From Amoebophrya sp. A120 (lineage: Eukaryota; Sar; Dinophyceae; Syndiniales; Amoebophryaceae): a stretch of 64,000 nt of DNA. How positions within the stretch are numbered: position 1 is the first letter of the stretch; every line of letters begins with the position of its first letter. The stretch lies in the NCBI GenBank assembly GCA_905178155.1, contig CAJINV010000005.1, forward strand, positions 9,093,346-9,157,345. Direction: 5' to 3'. Position numbers and translations under genes: made by a program. Positions 21,786-34,486 of this stretch are shown piece by piece. The notes below the pieces were generated by a model. That model did no database searches. It saw only the letters and a list, made by a program, of their open reading frames with translations, and was not told the DNA's origin.

Positions 21786-22803
21786 GGCGGGGAATGATGT
21801 TTATTTACTCCCTTACTTGGCGGCGCGGTCGAAGATACGGATTGGTAAGACTCCTGCGCCACTTTCGCGAAGCGGCTAATTTAGCGCCGGAGGAGGAGAA
21901 TCCGGTCCGGGATTTTTGCGAGCGGCATATTTTGAATTTTTGACGGACCACTACCAGTCCACTTGAAAAATCCGGTCGGTGTGGATTTGTGGGGACGGGA
22001 TGGTGGGGGTTTCCGACCGCGTGGCGTTTTTGGGAACAGATGTTTCTGTGAAGTAGAACAAGAGCAGAGCAGGATATCATGCTTGTGTAGCAGAAGTTCT
22101 GCAGATTATAGGTGGATCGAAGTAGAAGACACGGCTTCTTCCGCAGTACTACACGACCTGCGGGCAAAAGAGAAACATGGTCTAGTAGGAAAATGTCGTG
22201 TCGAAAATTCGCAGTACTCCTGCGTCACAGGCACGGAGAAGATAGTACCCACCGCAGAATACGACTCACAACTTGCAGCGGTGCATTATTTTGTCCCACC
22301 ATGTCGTGAACTGGTGACACACTAAGGGTCGTTGTTCCTGTATTTTCAGCCTCTCAGCCTGATTGAAAAAGATCCGTTCACTCCTCAAGCGTACTCTCGA
22401 AAACAAAAATTGATGATGATCACGGAAATGTTTTATCAACCCGCACGGCAGTACGCAAAAAAGATCAGAAGCGCCTCCATTTGAGAATTTTCTGCACTGA
22501 AAAATACCACGATCCGCTGCTTTTGAAAGTTTGGTTTTTGGAAATTACAAATGCAGATCTTCAGAAGTACTGCGACAATTTTCCTCGAGATATTTCCTTT
22601 CCAACAACCTGAATGAATTTCACTTTTCTCTACCCACAGGCCGCCGGTTCAAATAGTTATCTAGAGCTGTTCTCTTTTTCTTTACTTCAAAATTTATCCG
22701 CGAAACTCATTCTCTTATTGTTTTTCCTTAGCTGAAAGACAAATAATCGCTAGAAACAACGACAGCTCTCCTGTTTTTCTACAACGACCACAAACCCCTA
22801 AAA
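21786..22803. other. Spacer
   Basis: No supported gene; a 120-codon + ORF at 21963 has no recognisable feature. Before the p23 ATG there are pyrimidine tracts ending in AG (TTGTTTTTCCTTAG near 22732) that could serve for spliced-leader addition, an inference only. Confidence 0.5.
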
Positions 22804-24881
22804 ATGGCGACCTCCACCCCGACCGTGAACTGGGCCCAGCGCCCGGGATCAGTGTTCGTCACGATTGACGTGAAGGACTGCAAGGAGCCGAAGATCGACC
22901 TGCAGGAGAAGAAACTGTCCTTTTCCGGTGTTTATCCAGTGCAAAAGTGTCGTACTCGTAGTGACTGATTGCAGTTCTGCATTACAAATCTTTTTCCTAC
23001 GGTCAATGAGCAATACAAATTCCATTTCTCATGCTGATGAAATTTGTAATGCATAATTAATATTACGAGTCCGATGCTTTTGCAATGCATAGCGTTGACG
23101 GCGCAGGCAAGAGCTACGCATTCGACCTGGAACTCTTCAAGGAAATCGACGTCGCAGAAAGCAAGATAAATAGTACAGTTTTTTGCTGCCTTTTTTATTT
23201 TTGTCATGCGCACTTCCTATGAGTAAGCCATTTCGAAATTTGTCATGCTGACTGCGCAGAGAAATCAATTTTGTTATGCGAGTTGCACAATTTAAATGAA
23301 TTATCAACAACAGACCGACGCGTCATTGAGCTCCTCCTTGCCAAGAAGGAAGAGGAGTCCTGGACAAGTCTTTCTACCACGAAGAAGCTATGAAGAGCGC
23401 AAAAGTTTCGTAAACTCGTAGTACTGCATTACCAATTTTTTCACTAACGTAGATCCGCATTACAAGTAACAAATAACTCCATTTCTAATGCTGAGGAAAT
23501 TTGTAATGCAAGCTCTACTAGAAGTGCGACACTTTTGCAATGCATGAAAGCTCTCCTACGTGAAGATCGATTGGAACAAGTGGGTCGACTCTGACGATGA
23601 GGGTGAGGACTTTGACACGGCCGGCATGGAAGGCATGGGCGGCGGTATGGGTGGCGGTATGGGCGGCATGGGCGGCGGCATGCCGGGAATGCCAGGAATG
23701 GGCGGCATGGACTTCAGTACTATAATGATTTTTTTTTGATTAATTTAATTTGAGGAACAGCTTGTTTCTTGCAGGAGAACATGGATATAGTAGTATGTTT
23801 CGTTTTGCTTGTGATCTTCGACCATGATATCAGAGGACGCCACTACTGCTTTGTCTCGACATGTTCTTTCGGCATGCTAAATAAACTCAAGTTTGTCATG
23901 CAAAAACACTATCAGGTAAGATGATGGGTGGTATGGGCGGCGGCGGCATGCCGGGAATGGGCGGTGATGGCGGAATGGGCGGCATGGACATGGAAGCTCT
24001 CATATCGTGAGCAAAAACGTCCCCACCCGAGAGTCAAGATGAGGATCTCGCAACACAAGTCGAGAAGTTTTAGGAGCCAAGCATGACAGGTTCGTCTCTG
24101 TATTGTAGTGCAGTTTAGCATAAGTACAGCCGCAACACAAATCCATCTACTCAACCTATTTACAGCATTACAAAGTCCAAAACACGATGGGAAACGCCTC
24201 TTATGCGGACGCGCATTACAAATCTTCCTGTGGCTGCAAATCTGCATGACAGCTACGGGGTGGGGACGTTTTTACTCAGGATATCTCATGAAGCAGATGG
24301 GAGGCATGGGTGGCGGCGGTATGCCGGGTATGGGTGGCGATGACGACGTATCCATGGCAAATATGTCTGGGTCTGGAAACTTGTGATGCAAGTTCGTGAA
24401 CAATAAGTGCGCTGTAGTGCGCTGCCAAGCATGACAAATTTTTTCGTGCTTCTGTGATGCGTCTTTCGCATGAGAAATTGCGCTTTTGCACGACAGGGAA
24501 GAGGACATCTTGGTGGCCATGCAATACAGAGTGCAGAGTCTTGCCAGACTAGCATGACAAATCTCGCAATCTTCGAGACCCAGACATATTCGCATTTGAT
24601 ACGACGACGACAGCGATGACGAGGACTTGCCGGACCTGGATGCCCCGGTTGGTGGTGAGGACGGTGAGGGAGCGGAAGAGCCCACTGGTATAGTTTGTTG
24701 ATTTGTCATGCTAAAAATCTATCACTTGCTGGTGCAGACAAAAGACCTTTATTGTCCTTCGCTTATATGTTTTTCCGAATGACAAAGTGAAGAAATCCAA
24801 TTATTGCGCAAACTTCTCAAATCAGAGTCAAAGCCGGTCATTGAAGTCGACACGCCGGCGGGTGAGGCTGTTGGAGCGTAA
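22804..24881 (+). CDS. p23/Sba1-type HSP90 co-chaperone (CS domain)
   Basis: Exons: 22804-22932, 23097-23172, 23314-23388, 23552-23716, 23916-24002, 24289-24348, 24607-24687, 24826-24881. The N-terminal CS domain reads VNWAQRPGSVFVTIDV, then DLQEKKLSFSGVDGAGKSYA, FDLELFKEIDV, RRVIELLLAKKEEESW and the p23 hallmark LSYVKIDWNKWVDSDDE. The tail is a Gly/Met repeat (GMGGGMGG, GGMPGMPG) followed by acidic DDDDDSDDEDLPDLDAP, longer than in yeast or human p23. p23 binds ATP-bound HSP90 dimers and slows hydrolysis in client maturation. Four introners fall in this small gene, two within the repetitive tail. Introns 23173-23313, 23717-23915 and 24688-24825 are GT-AG. Confidence 0.95.
22933..23091. mobile_element. 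Introner D in p23
   Basis: Repeat GTGTT/GCGTT (4/5). Ends TATCCAGTGCAAAAGTGTCG and CTTTTGCAATGCATA. Removal gives SFSGVDGAGKSYAF. Confidence 0.9.
23389..23546. mobile_element. Introner D in p23
   Basis: Repeat GAAGC/AAAGC (4/5); the right end is CATG rather than CATA. Removal gives LSTTKKLSYVKIDWNKW, the conserved p23 block. Confidence 0.88.
24003..24283 (+). mobile_element. Introner C in p23
   Basis: Repeat TCTCA, perfect. Removal gives DMEALMKQMGGMGGG inside the Gly/Met tail. Confidence 0.92.
24349..24601 (+). mobile_element. Introner A2 in p23
   Basis: Repeat CGACG, perfect, within an Asp-codon run. Removal gives GGDDDDDSDDEDLPD. Confidence 0.9.
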
Positions 24882-25994
24882 ATCGTGCAGTATAATGCAA
24901 ATCCTGCATGACAAACAGAAGCGCAGGAAGAACAATCGGCGACCCAGAAGAATCTTCGAAAATAATGCACAACATCTTCTGCATCTGCAGTAACATCTTT
25001 CGGGATAATTCATTGCTTGAAATGTAACGCTTGAAATGTAACGCATTCTTTCGGGATAATTCATTGACAAGTCAACGTACAAAAACCCATTAGTACAGCA
25101 AGACAACAGCAACCCTTATTTTATGTTTATGCTAAAAGTACAAAACCTCTGAACAAAACCTTTGAATTTAACTATGCTATCGAGCAATGATCACGCTGAT
25201 TTCTTTCTGATGTATCACGTAGTTATAGACGAGCTATGCTTTTCTGCATACAATGTCATCGACAAATTGCAAGAAATTTTCAAAAAACGCGAGAAGCTAT
25301 TGCTTGGGTTAGTCAAATGCAATATGCAAGAACACGAACGATAAAGGAGTTTTTGACAATCGAGTGGCAAAAGGAGCAGTGTAGCTTAGAAGGCTGCAAT
25401 TATGATAGTCTTTCCACAGGCAGCATCACCGACAGATGCTGTACACCCGCACGACAAACCAAGAATTGTTGCCCCGATTTTTTAGCAGCGTCTAACACGA
25501 CGCTGCGATCATTACGAGACTTGGCCACCTTGGCACGCTGCGAATCACAGTGTGGGGATTGCTAGAACGAGGATCCTGTAAGCCGATAAAGAGGCGAGCA
25601 AAGTGTTATTGTCTTCTACTTGTTCCTAGTCGACGTGGTTTTCTCTTCGTGTAAATCTAAAACCTGAATGCTGTTTCTTCCGGTTCGCCGTCGCTAGAGG
25701 ATTTTCTTGCTGGATCGGTGCATCGCAACCTTTATCACATTGACTCGGATGTTTCAGTTTCATCGGTATCACACTTCGGTCGGTGTCTGTTTCTGCATTT
25801 GTGTTATTCTTCAATTCCTATCTGCATTCTTAGGTCGCCGTGTAAAAATAGTCTTGATTCTCGGTTTTGTCGTGCCGTCTCAGTGAGATTTTTCTAACGT
25901 CTGAATGTAAGACTAAGACTCTTTCACATTTGCATAGTTTCGAACTCTTGATTTTCATTTTTGTCTTCGTCTACTTGTTCTTTCCAAGGTCAAA
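24882..25994. other. Spacer with a small direct duplication
   Basis: A 20-bp word TCTTTCGGGATAATTCATTG occurs twice about 50 bp apart (near 24997 and 25047), with CTTGAAATGTAACG duplicated between. No gene is supported. CTTGTTCTTTCCAAG just before 25990 is a possible trans-splice acceptor for the next gene. Confidence 0.55.
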
Positions 25995-28900
25995 ATGGAG
26001 TTCTTCGTCATGAGAAAAATTCTTTGTGTTTCTTTGCTTATCGCCGCTGTCGGCCAACCGCGGACAGTAATTGCAGCAGCACCTCGCTTTGCATCAAGAT
26101 CCGGCGAGGAGGGTGGTTTTCTTCTCAACATTGTGCCGCAGACGTATTGGTATCAGGACAACGCCCACGTCAAAAATGACAATCATTCGCCCCTTCTACA
26201 TCCACTGAAACCTCCTGCTCCGCCCGACAGTTGCGACAAAAAGCAGGGTTTTGACATCGAGATCGTGAAAGCGCAGCATCCGCCAAGACAACAAACTTCC
26301 GATAAAGTACTTGAGAAAGAAATAGACTATTCCGCCCCAGACCCACCTTCCGTCGTCCAGGCCACCTGGCGAATCTTACCGCTGAAAGCGAAGGAGATCT
26401 GGTTTGCGACCAAGGAGGCTTTTGGGAATTTCCGCTTTTACCCGCACGCGCGGTCACGCTGGAGTTACGGGCGGGAGAAGGATTTTCAGATTTTCTCCGC
26501 AAATGGGACGAGTATTGTGGTTCAGCAGAACATCACGGTGAGGACGTTTCCGATACTAGAGGGTACAAGTAGTGGTGTAGCTGATAACAACAAAGAGACG
26601 GACCAGCAAGCTGGTAAAAAGAGAAAGCTTTTCCGCAGCTCCCGGCTCTTCGGAGAGGGAGCAGCTCGTGGTGCGGGTAAAAAACCAGTTTCAACATCCG
26701 AGCGACAGCATGATCTCTTTCCCTGGTCCAGACACGAGTTGGTGACGGTGAACATGACGTTTTCGCTGGTGAAGCCATCCGAAGACCCCACCGTTTCTTT
26801 GAAAACTTCGGTGGAGATTCCGGACCAAGTCGGACATTCTTTGAAACCGACAACTAGCTTCTCGAAACAGGGCACCACTGCGTTCGTCTTGAATGCTGCT
26901 GGCCGCGCGATCCAGTTCGAACTGGACTGGAAGATGCTGTTTCCTGGTTCTTCGAGCACGATCGTGAAGGGAAATCAGCATGACAAAGATGTAAGTTCCA
27001 GTTCCTGCGCGAACTGCATGACGAAGGTGAAGAACCCAGCAAAACTATCCCGCCCCCAACTTCACCGCCGAATCGTTGGCCTTGGCCCGCAGTACAGCTA
27101 CAGTGATTTAACAGACCAGGGTCCGATCCAGCTTTTTTCTCAGGAGCAAGGTGCCGGGCGCGGGAAGGAGCCGATCACTTTCTTCGCGAATTCGTTTTAC
27201 CCCTTTGCCGGGGGCGATGCGTTTGCGAGTTACAGCACCGTGCCGGTGTGGATGGATCTGGATACAGGTACACCTACTACCGGAGAAATAAATTCAACAA
27301 CAACTTCTCATGCAGTTCTAGTCACGGCGAAGGAGTATGCGATGGTGGATTTTAAAACAACGACCAGTGGGAAAACGAGCATAGGAGATTGGATTTGTGA
27401 TTCGAAATTGCATGACAACAAGAACAAATTCCAAGACAACACTACCACCAACGGTTTAACAGTCGGGACCAGCTTGTCTCTCGTGTTCATGAAGGATTGG
27501 GTGCTGAACGAAACTAGCAGTACCAAAGTCCATGAATTTGAAACGAGACTGGTCCTGCTACCCCCGATGGCAGCTTCAAACAGCAGCAACGCATCCGGAG
27601 TTGTACCTCCACCGCGAATCATGTATTCAGGCACTAGTACAACGCCAACAGAACAGCTGGTTTTGAAAATCAACGAACAGATCGCGGATTTGTACAAAAA
27701 GTCGTACACAACTGCAGAAGTAAGTGCGCCTACCATTCCGAAGACGCAGGAGAAACAGACACCGTCTAGCAGCACGGCGCAAGAACACAAATCCGCCAGG
27801 AGCAGCGCAACCACTACCTCTACGCTACGACCACTTTTCCAGCCCTACCAAATCCCTTCCTGGGTGTCCGAAAACGGGGCGATTTTAGGGTTGGAGGGCG
27901 GGATGGAGAAAGTGGAGAGACGATTGACTAAAGTTTACAACTCCACTATGCTGTGTAAAATCATCCCCACCCTTGAGTTGTATATGCAAATCTAAATCTG
28001 CATGCTTAAAATGTTTCTCATGCGGAGACCCATGAGAGGCGTTTTCTAGTGGCTATTTCAGATTTGTCATGCTCCAGTCAGCATGACAGACTGGATCTAT
28101 GACGCTGGTGAACTAGCTAAACTTGACTAAGTTGCAAGCTTAAATTTGTCATGCGCGACAGCCAAAGCTTAGAAATTTGTGTACCGCAGATTTCCAATCT
28201 TGACTATGGTGTGGGGACGTTTTTAGTCAGGATATCCACTCCGAAACCAAAAATCGCCGCAGTGTGGATCCAGGACTGGTCTGGGTTAGTAACTATCCTG
28301 AGTATAAACGTCCCCACCCCGGACTTGTCATTCAAATCTTCATGCCAAAAAAGTTTCTCATGCGGAGGTCCATGAGAAGCATTCTCAAGTCGTGTTTTGG
28401 AATTTGTGATGCTAGAATCAGCATTATATGAGAGACCTGTTACGCTGCTGAACTAGCTAAACAGAGTTACACTACAAACACAAACTTGTCATGCGGAACA
28501 GTCAAAGCTGGCTGGTTTGTCTAGCAGTTATTCGTGTTAGGCCATAGAAGGTTGCCACGTCGTTAGCGCAAGGTTTTGACTAGGTATGAAAACAAATAAC
28601 CATCATAACAAAAGGCACAACAAAGATACCAGCACCTCCCCGGTGAAGGGGAGGTGTTTGTATGTTCATTCCTTTGTCTTCATTCTAAACCCACAGGCCT
28701 TTTTTTTTTTTTTTCAGTTCAGTGGAGGGATGAAGTCTTTGTATGCGGTCCCAGTTAAGACGCGAATTTGCAGGAGCTGTTCACAGTCAGGGCAAAAATT
28801 ACGGACAAAAAAGCAGGGGGAGCATGGGTGTTCTATTTGTGTGCTGTGTGATAGGCTCAGGATCCTGAAGGTTTCGAATAAAAAGACTCTCTGAAGGCGG

Positions 28901-31900
28901 AGTACTAAGCACGTATGCAGGTAACAACATCCGGTATATGAATCGTTTGCATGATGTGAAAGTCTCCTGCTGCATTTTTGAAAGTGAGTGATATGTATGA
29001 GCACTGGTTGGGAACAGCAAATTTGTATGGCTAAGAAAAAATTCCAAAAGCGCAGTGGCGTCTGCGTCTTAGCAAAGGAGGGACTTGACTTCTATTGGCT
29101 TGGGACGAAGAGAAGGTCGCCAGCAAGGAAAGCAGGAAGGCAGAAAAAGGGAAAGAGGCGCCAGGTACGAATGGGTCTGCGACCTCCTTGCTATCGTGTT
29201 GCCGCACCATAGCGAGGTAAGTGTCAGACCCAGGGCCCTACCTGTTTATCGGAGCAGCAAACCAAGACTGAAGGGCTGGACGGGAAAGGTATTGACGTGT
29301 GAGTGCTCTGCGCCTGACACGTCACACATAGCAACAGAGATCAAACGGGCGACACGATTACACTTTTCGCCGATGTTGCTATCTGGAGGCAAATCGCAGT
29401 CGTATCACACCCCCGCGAGATAATAACACAGAATCGATCAGATAAGAAAAGGGCGAGACACGCAACTAGGGACGGTGCGCCTTTGTGCATCTATTTCTCA
29501 TCGAGTCCAGCAGAATGAGCCAAGGACACTGCCACCAATCCGACAGCGGCCGCCCCGGGGTGGTAAGTGTCGTCCAGACCGACGGCAACATATTCTGCTG
29601 GGTGTGGGGAGTAGATTCCCAAAGGAGGAGGGAAGTATGTCAAAATATGCATGAAGGGAGCCTGCCCTCCCTGGGGGAGTTGGGCGCGCGATCTTGAATT
29701 ACCTTCATTTGAATCAAAGTAAAGTTTTGCATGCGGAGGTAAGGCAAGTTCGTGCTGCAAATCAGTGGGAGGATTGGATAAGTTATTGCCTGAGGAAATT
29801 TTAGGCTGTCATGCATGATGTGCATTTCTATGTATGAAGTAGCCTTCACTTGGTGAAGCGTGCGTTGATTTGTATGGAATTTGTATAAGCATTTCCCCTT
29901 GCAATAATTTCTGGTAACATTCTAGCGGCAAGAATTGCACCAATCCAAACCTCCGCTGAGATGCAGAGTGACATACTCGAGGAAGGGCGCCTACCTCTTT
30001 GCGTGTTCGAACGATAAGAGTTCCTCTCCCTTTTCTTCTTTTTTTTTGCATGCGGGTAGCCGTGTATAGAGGCTGAGATCCCCTCGCGCAGGCAAAAAAA
30101 AAAAATTTCCCAGCTTGACTACGGGGTGGGCAGGTTTTTGCTCGGGATAGTAACCACCAGCTTCGCGAAGAGGGTGGTGTGGGACTGGAGATTGGATGAA
30201 AGTTACTATTATCAAATGTAAAAGTGTCTGGGTCTGGAAGAATGCGCGATTTGTCATGCAGCTTTTCCATGACCCATGAGGTCTGGAATGCAGGACCTAG
30301 CATGACAGATTCTGTGCGACCTTTCTCATGCCTATCCTGCATGAGAAACTGCCTCCCGACTTGGTCAAAACTGGACGACTTTTGGTAATCATGCAACACA
30401 GATTTTTGGATGCTGCAGATTTAGCATGACAAGTTGCATTCTTCCAGACCCAGACATTTTCACATTTGATAACTATTCCGGCTTTAAAGAATTTGTGGAG
30501 AAGTGGTGGAATTGCTGCAAAATCCGGGTGATGACGTATGTGAACCCGTATTTGTCTGCGACTTATTCAGATATGGAGCAGAAAACAGGAAGGCGAACAC
30601 CATCACAAGGTAAAAATACTATCGCGGAAACTACACTAGCAACCGGCCATCAACAGCGTCGAGTGGAAACGGAAAGTGAATCACGGACGTTGAAAAATAA
30701 CCATCTGCCAATGTTCCAAGAGGCGAAAATGTTGAATTATTTGGTGAAAGTTTTTAACACTTCTAGCTACGATCCAGCTGCGTCTGTTAGCAACCGATCC
30801 ATCGCAAACGAAACCGTGATATTACCCTCCGCAACTGACGACTTCCGGTTCGGATTGCTGGATTTAGCGAGGGAAGAGGTCCGAGCATGGTTTACGGAGA
30901 AGTTGCTGTGCAATGTCATGATGACAAACATCGTTCCGGGCACGGAGTGCTACTACAAAAATCAGAGGAAGAATCCAAACGGAAAAAACGAGTCGACCAG
31001 CACCGCCCCACAACTTGCCTTGGTCCATGGTTGGATGGCGGATTTCGGAGAGTATCTACCCTTCTCCTATTTCAAACACGACGACGGTCAAAACCAGGAC
31101 AACAGCACGAGTGAAAAAATTGTCTGGTCGATTGCAGATCACCACGATTATGCGGAGCAGTGGCAATTAGTGAACCGAATGGCGATCGAGAAGTATGAAA
31201 GTGCGAAATTGTTGTTGGGTAAGGAATTACCTCCGGTCGTTGATGTTGGAAAACAGCATGACAAACTACTTCCCGCTCGTCCAAATAAACTTTCCACAAC
31301 GTCGTCAACCAAAACTGACATTTTTCCCTTTTTCCGCTCCGCCTCCCTCTTCACCTCAGAAATTCTCAACTCCCACTGGATGGGCGACCAAATGACCACC
31401 TGGGACGCGTGCGACGGCTTCCATTCCGCAGTGATTGGCGCAAGTAACGCTGGGTTCAGCAACTGGCGCAACATCCACAGCGATCTCGGCGGGTACACCA
31501 TGACGGACGCGACCAGTTACAAGGTGCCCGGAACCGGTGACCGGATTATCATCGTCCCGCCGATCTACAGGTCGAACGAGCTACTGATCCGGTGGATGCA
31601 GTATTCCGCTTTCGCGGAGTCGGCTTTTCGGTCCTATGAAATGCAAAAGCATCGTACTAGTATAAATCGCATGACAAATTCCCTCAGCATGAAAAATGGA
31701 ATTTGTAATGCGGATTTAGGTTAAGATGGAGATTTGTAATGCATGAATGCGATTACTACGAGTGCGATACTTTTGCACAGGATAGGTCCCACCCGGGAAC
31801 AAAACCGAATACCAGCGCGCAAGTGTACGATGACACAATTTTGGATTCCGGGTATCCCGTGTAAAAACACCCCCACCCCAGAGTTGTCATGCATTTCTGC

Positions 31901-33141
31901 ATGCCAAAAAAGTTTCTCATGCGGAGCCCTAGGAGAAACATTTTTTACTCGTGTTCTGGGATTTGTGATGCTAGGATCAGAATGCTATGCGAGATCTGTG
32001 ATGCTTCTGAGCTAGCTAAACAGGATGACACTACGAGGACAAACTTGTCATGCCAAACAGCCAAAGCTGTGTGATTTGTCTGGCAGATTTCCCATCTTGA
32101 CTGTGGTGTGGGGACGTTTTTAATCAGGAGACTGGGTTGTTTCAGTTTTACTCAAACGTGTTTGCCGCCGGGGCGGAGTATAGGAGGGTGGTGAGTGAAG
32201 GGGGTGTTCAGCTTCTTCCCGTGGAACGAATAAATCAGGAGAACAGCTCACCTTCATCGCAGGACCACGTTAATAGCAGCACAAGAACTACAAACGCCTT
32301 ACCGCTTCTCCGACACGGAAGCTTGGTGGTGACTGGCGCGAATGGAAACGGGGATATTTGGTGGGAAAAGTTAGACGAAGAGAAGAATAGAACTGGGGAT
32401 CATGCGGAAGCCAGCAATACAAAAACAGCATCCAATGCAGTTCTAGCATCAGAAACAATGTCGACTACAGTAGACAAGGAAAAACCACCACCAGCATCCG
32501 AAGTTGCTGTAGAACCAGCCACATCAACAAGTACTTCCACCTTCCCCTGGCCGCCGTTCCCGTTTTTGCGAGACGACTGTATGAGCGGGAAAGGAACACT
32601 GGTCGGGGAAAACCAGTTTTTTGTGGGTCCAGAACTCTTGATCGCCCCGGTGTTCCAAGCCAGACAGTTCACGAAGAAGGTTTACTTGCCGTCAGGGATG
32701 AAAATATCGAAGAGGACGATGAGTAAAAATAAAAATGTCACCACGACGAGGACATCAACTATTCCCTGGAAGTGGCAGCAACTCTTCACAAACGACACCT
32801 TCACGGGGGAAGATGATTTTGTCACCGTGAAAGCACCACTGGAGTACATCCCGGTGTTTTACAGAATTGACGAAAACGCGAGATTCAAGGAAGTTTTGGA
32901 AGCTGCGTACGGGAACTTGACCATTGGAAATTTGACAGGGAGGCGAGGGAGAGGGGAATTGGAAAAAATAGCTGATTTACTGTTACGGCAGGACGATTTG
33001 AAAGCAAAAAGTTGGAATTTGAAGAGAAATGATTTACAGATCCCCGTTAGTAGAGGTGAAAGAACATCCATAGGCGGTGGTCTGCCTGGTAATAATGTTG
33101 ATTTTGACAAGAGAAAAACTGAAGAAGAAATTTTTGCGTAG
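25995..33141 (+). CDS. Secreted GH31 glycosidase, sulfoquinovosidase (YihQ) type
   Basis: Exons: 25995-27946, 28240-28293, 30155-30209, 30477-31634, 31790-31852, 32137-33141. MRKILCVSLLIAAVGQPRTV is a probable signal peptide. The catalytic barrel has AAVWIQDWSG, VMTYVNPYLS, then GWMADFGEYLP, where the Asp of ADFGEY is the GH31 nucleophile in the sulfoquinovosidase arrangement. SHWMGDQMTTWDACDGF supplies the acid/base Asp; NIHSDLGGYTM, SAFAESAFRSHPG and ELLIAPVFQ follow in family order. This subgroup releases sulfoquinovose from the plastid lipid SQDG and its glycerol form, rather than glucose. The protein (about 1,400 residues) is twice bacterial length, with Thr/Ser/Asn-rich insertions. The sulfonate-binding residues were not verified (SGLVTTSF where I would look for them), so another alpha-glycoside remains possible. 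The tail has the all-beta LEYIPVFYRID segment. Confidence 0.85.
27947..28234 (-). mobile_element. Introner C (reverse) in GH31 gene
   Basis: Repeat TCCAC, perfect. Left TATGCTGTGTAAAATCATCC. Removal gives KVYNSTPKPKIAAVWIQDW, a barrel strand. Confidence 0.92.
28294..30149 (-). mobile_element. Introner C (reverse) split by a 1.6-kb insert, GH31 gene
   Basis: Left TATCCTGAGTATAAACGTCC at 28294; the matching right end CTTGACTACGGGGTGGGC lies 1.8 kb away, closing at 30149. Repeat GTAAC, perfect. Removal gives DWSGLVTTSFAKRVVWDW, so the whole 1,856 bp is spliced as one intron. Confidence 0.9.
28528..30105 (+). mobile_element. Nested insert ending in A12 inside introner
   Basis: Introner sequence stops at TTTGTCTAGCAG (28527) and resumes with TTTCCCAGCTTGAC right after a run of 12 A (30094-30105). 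That is how a poly(A)-tailed retro-insertion on the + strand would look, although no target duplication is visible. Inside are a 9-bp hairpin (CACCTCCCC, loop, GGGGAGGTG near 28637-28660), a T16-type tract at about 28699-28716 suggesting a second, opposite retrocopy, and only short ORFs without recognised domains. Confidence 0.65.
30210..30471 (-). mobile_element. Introner A (reverse core) in GH31 gene
   Basis: Repeat ACTAT, perfect. Removal gives RLDESYYSGFKEFVEKWW. Confidence 0.93.
31635..31784. mobile_element. Introner D in GH31 gene
   Basis: Repeat GGTCC, perfect. Removal gives AFRSHPGTKPNTS, restoring the RxHxG substrate-side motif. Confidence 0.92.
31853..32131 (-). mobile_element. Introner C (reverse) in GH31 gene
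   Basis: Repeat CCGGG/CTGGG (4/5); the right end reads CAGGAGA in place of CAGGATA. Removal gives TILDSGLFQFYSNVFA. Confidence 0.88.
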
Positions 33142-33429
33142 AAATGGTAAATGAAGCAAATTTGTTTTGCGTTTTTCGTTTGCGCCAAACGACTCTGATA
33201 GTAGTTAGGCTATGCTTGCGGTTGATGTTCTGGTCTGGTGTTCTGATGTAGACGGATGCACTCGTCCTTACGATAGGCGAGTTGGCTGCCGGGGTGTGTT
33301 TGCAGTGGGGCGAGCGTGAGCGAACGTGACGAGGAAGAGAGACGAGTGCGGCTCTTTCGCGTTTTTGCAACAACCACTCAGCGCCGGGGCTTTCCATGTT
33401 GCTAGTTTCCGTCCGTGAGGCGACCACGG
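33142..33429. other. GH31 downstream region
   Basis: Short normal-composition stretch after the stop; no gene seen. Confidence 0.5.
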
Positions 33430-34335
33430 GGAGCCGGAAAGCCAGCGGCCTCCTGCGCCCAGTCTAGGCGCGCCCCACTGAAGGGAGGCCCGCGCGGCTG
33501 AGCGGGCGCGCTGCCCTGGGGGGCAGTAGCGAGCCGCATGCGCGAGCGCCGGGCACGTTCCGGAAGTTAGACAGCCAGGCGAAACGCGCCCCGCATATTC
33601 TTCGCCTGGGGCCTACCACGAAGAAGAACGAGAGCGGCGCTGCATGGCATAAGATCAGGGGCCTCGAATTTCCGCCGGGGCCTTGCCAGGTCCCAGCAGC
33701 CGCGGTGACAACGATGGGGACACCGACGCGCCGGCGGGGCCCGCTGCGCTGCTTCGGCCACCTTCTGGGCCCCCGGGATGCGCCCCGGCGAGCCGGCGAC
33801 CTGGTGGAACAAGAACCCCGGCGATTCTCCCGAAGTTGGACGGACCCCGCGGCGGCGTGGCGCTTTCTGTGCTTGCCGCCACCGCGCGCGCCGAATTGCT
33901 GCGCAACAGCGGCGCCCGCCCGCCGAATTGCTGCGCAACAGCGGCGCCCGCCCGCCAAATTGCTGGGCGGCGCGGGCTCTGCGTGCAATGCCTGGCACCC
34001 GACAGGCACGCCGCCGCGGCTGCAGTGATTCTCCGCGCTGCCCCTAGGCGCGCGAACCCCCGCCGGGCACTGTGCGCCGGCCCCGTGTCCTGTACACCTC
34101 GCGCCCGCTCGCAGCGCCGGCGCGCTTTCCTTGGGGCGCGGCCCGGCGGCTCGGGTCGCTGGGCTCCGGCGAGCAGCGTGGCGCGGCCAATGTGCGAATG
34201 CTGCCTGCCCGTTCGAGTGTTTTTGCCTATTCTGGCTGACTGGCGTTCAACATCCAAACACTTCCGCCCTGAATGTTCAACAGACGAGGCGCATGGCCTA
34301 CAGCGCTCGCTTCCGTTGCGGCTAGCGAAGTAATA
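33430..34335. other. GC-rich intergenic island 2
   Basis: Very GC-rich, with open frames on both strands. It contains a 32-bp tandem repeat, just over two units (about 33890-33966), beginning GCCGAATTGCTGCGCAACAG. No domain in any frame. The remaining 150 bases to 34486 are ordinary spacer. Confidence 0.7.
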
Positions 34336-34486
34336 GTTCTCAAGGTCCGGCGGCTGTTCGCTTGGTTTGCGTTGAAGAGAGCAGCGAGAGCGACTTCTAA
34401 TCATATTGAGGAACACATGATGAATACAAAGTGCGAGTAGATAGTAGCTCACAGCGAAGAGCACCCGAAAGATTATTTGACGAATA

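Noticed and set aside
29809-30399. 196-codon minus-strand ORF in the GH31 region
   Set aside because: It spans the nested insert, the right end of introner C and part of introner A, all intronic on the other strand.
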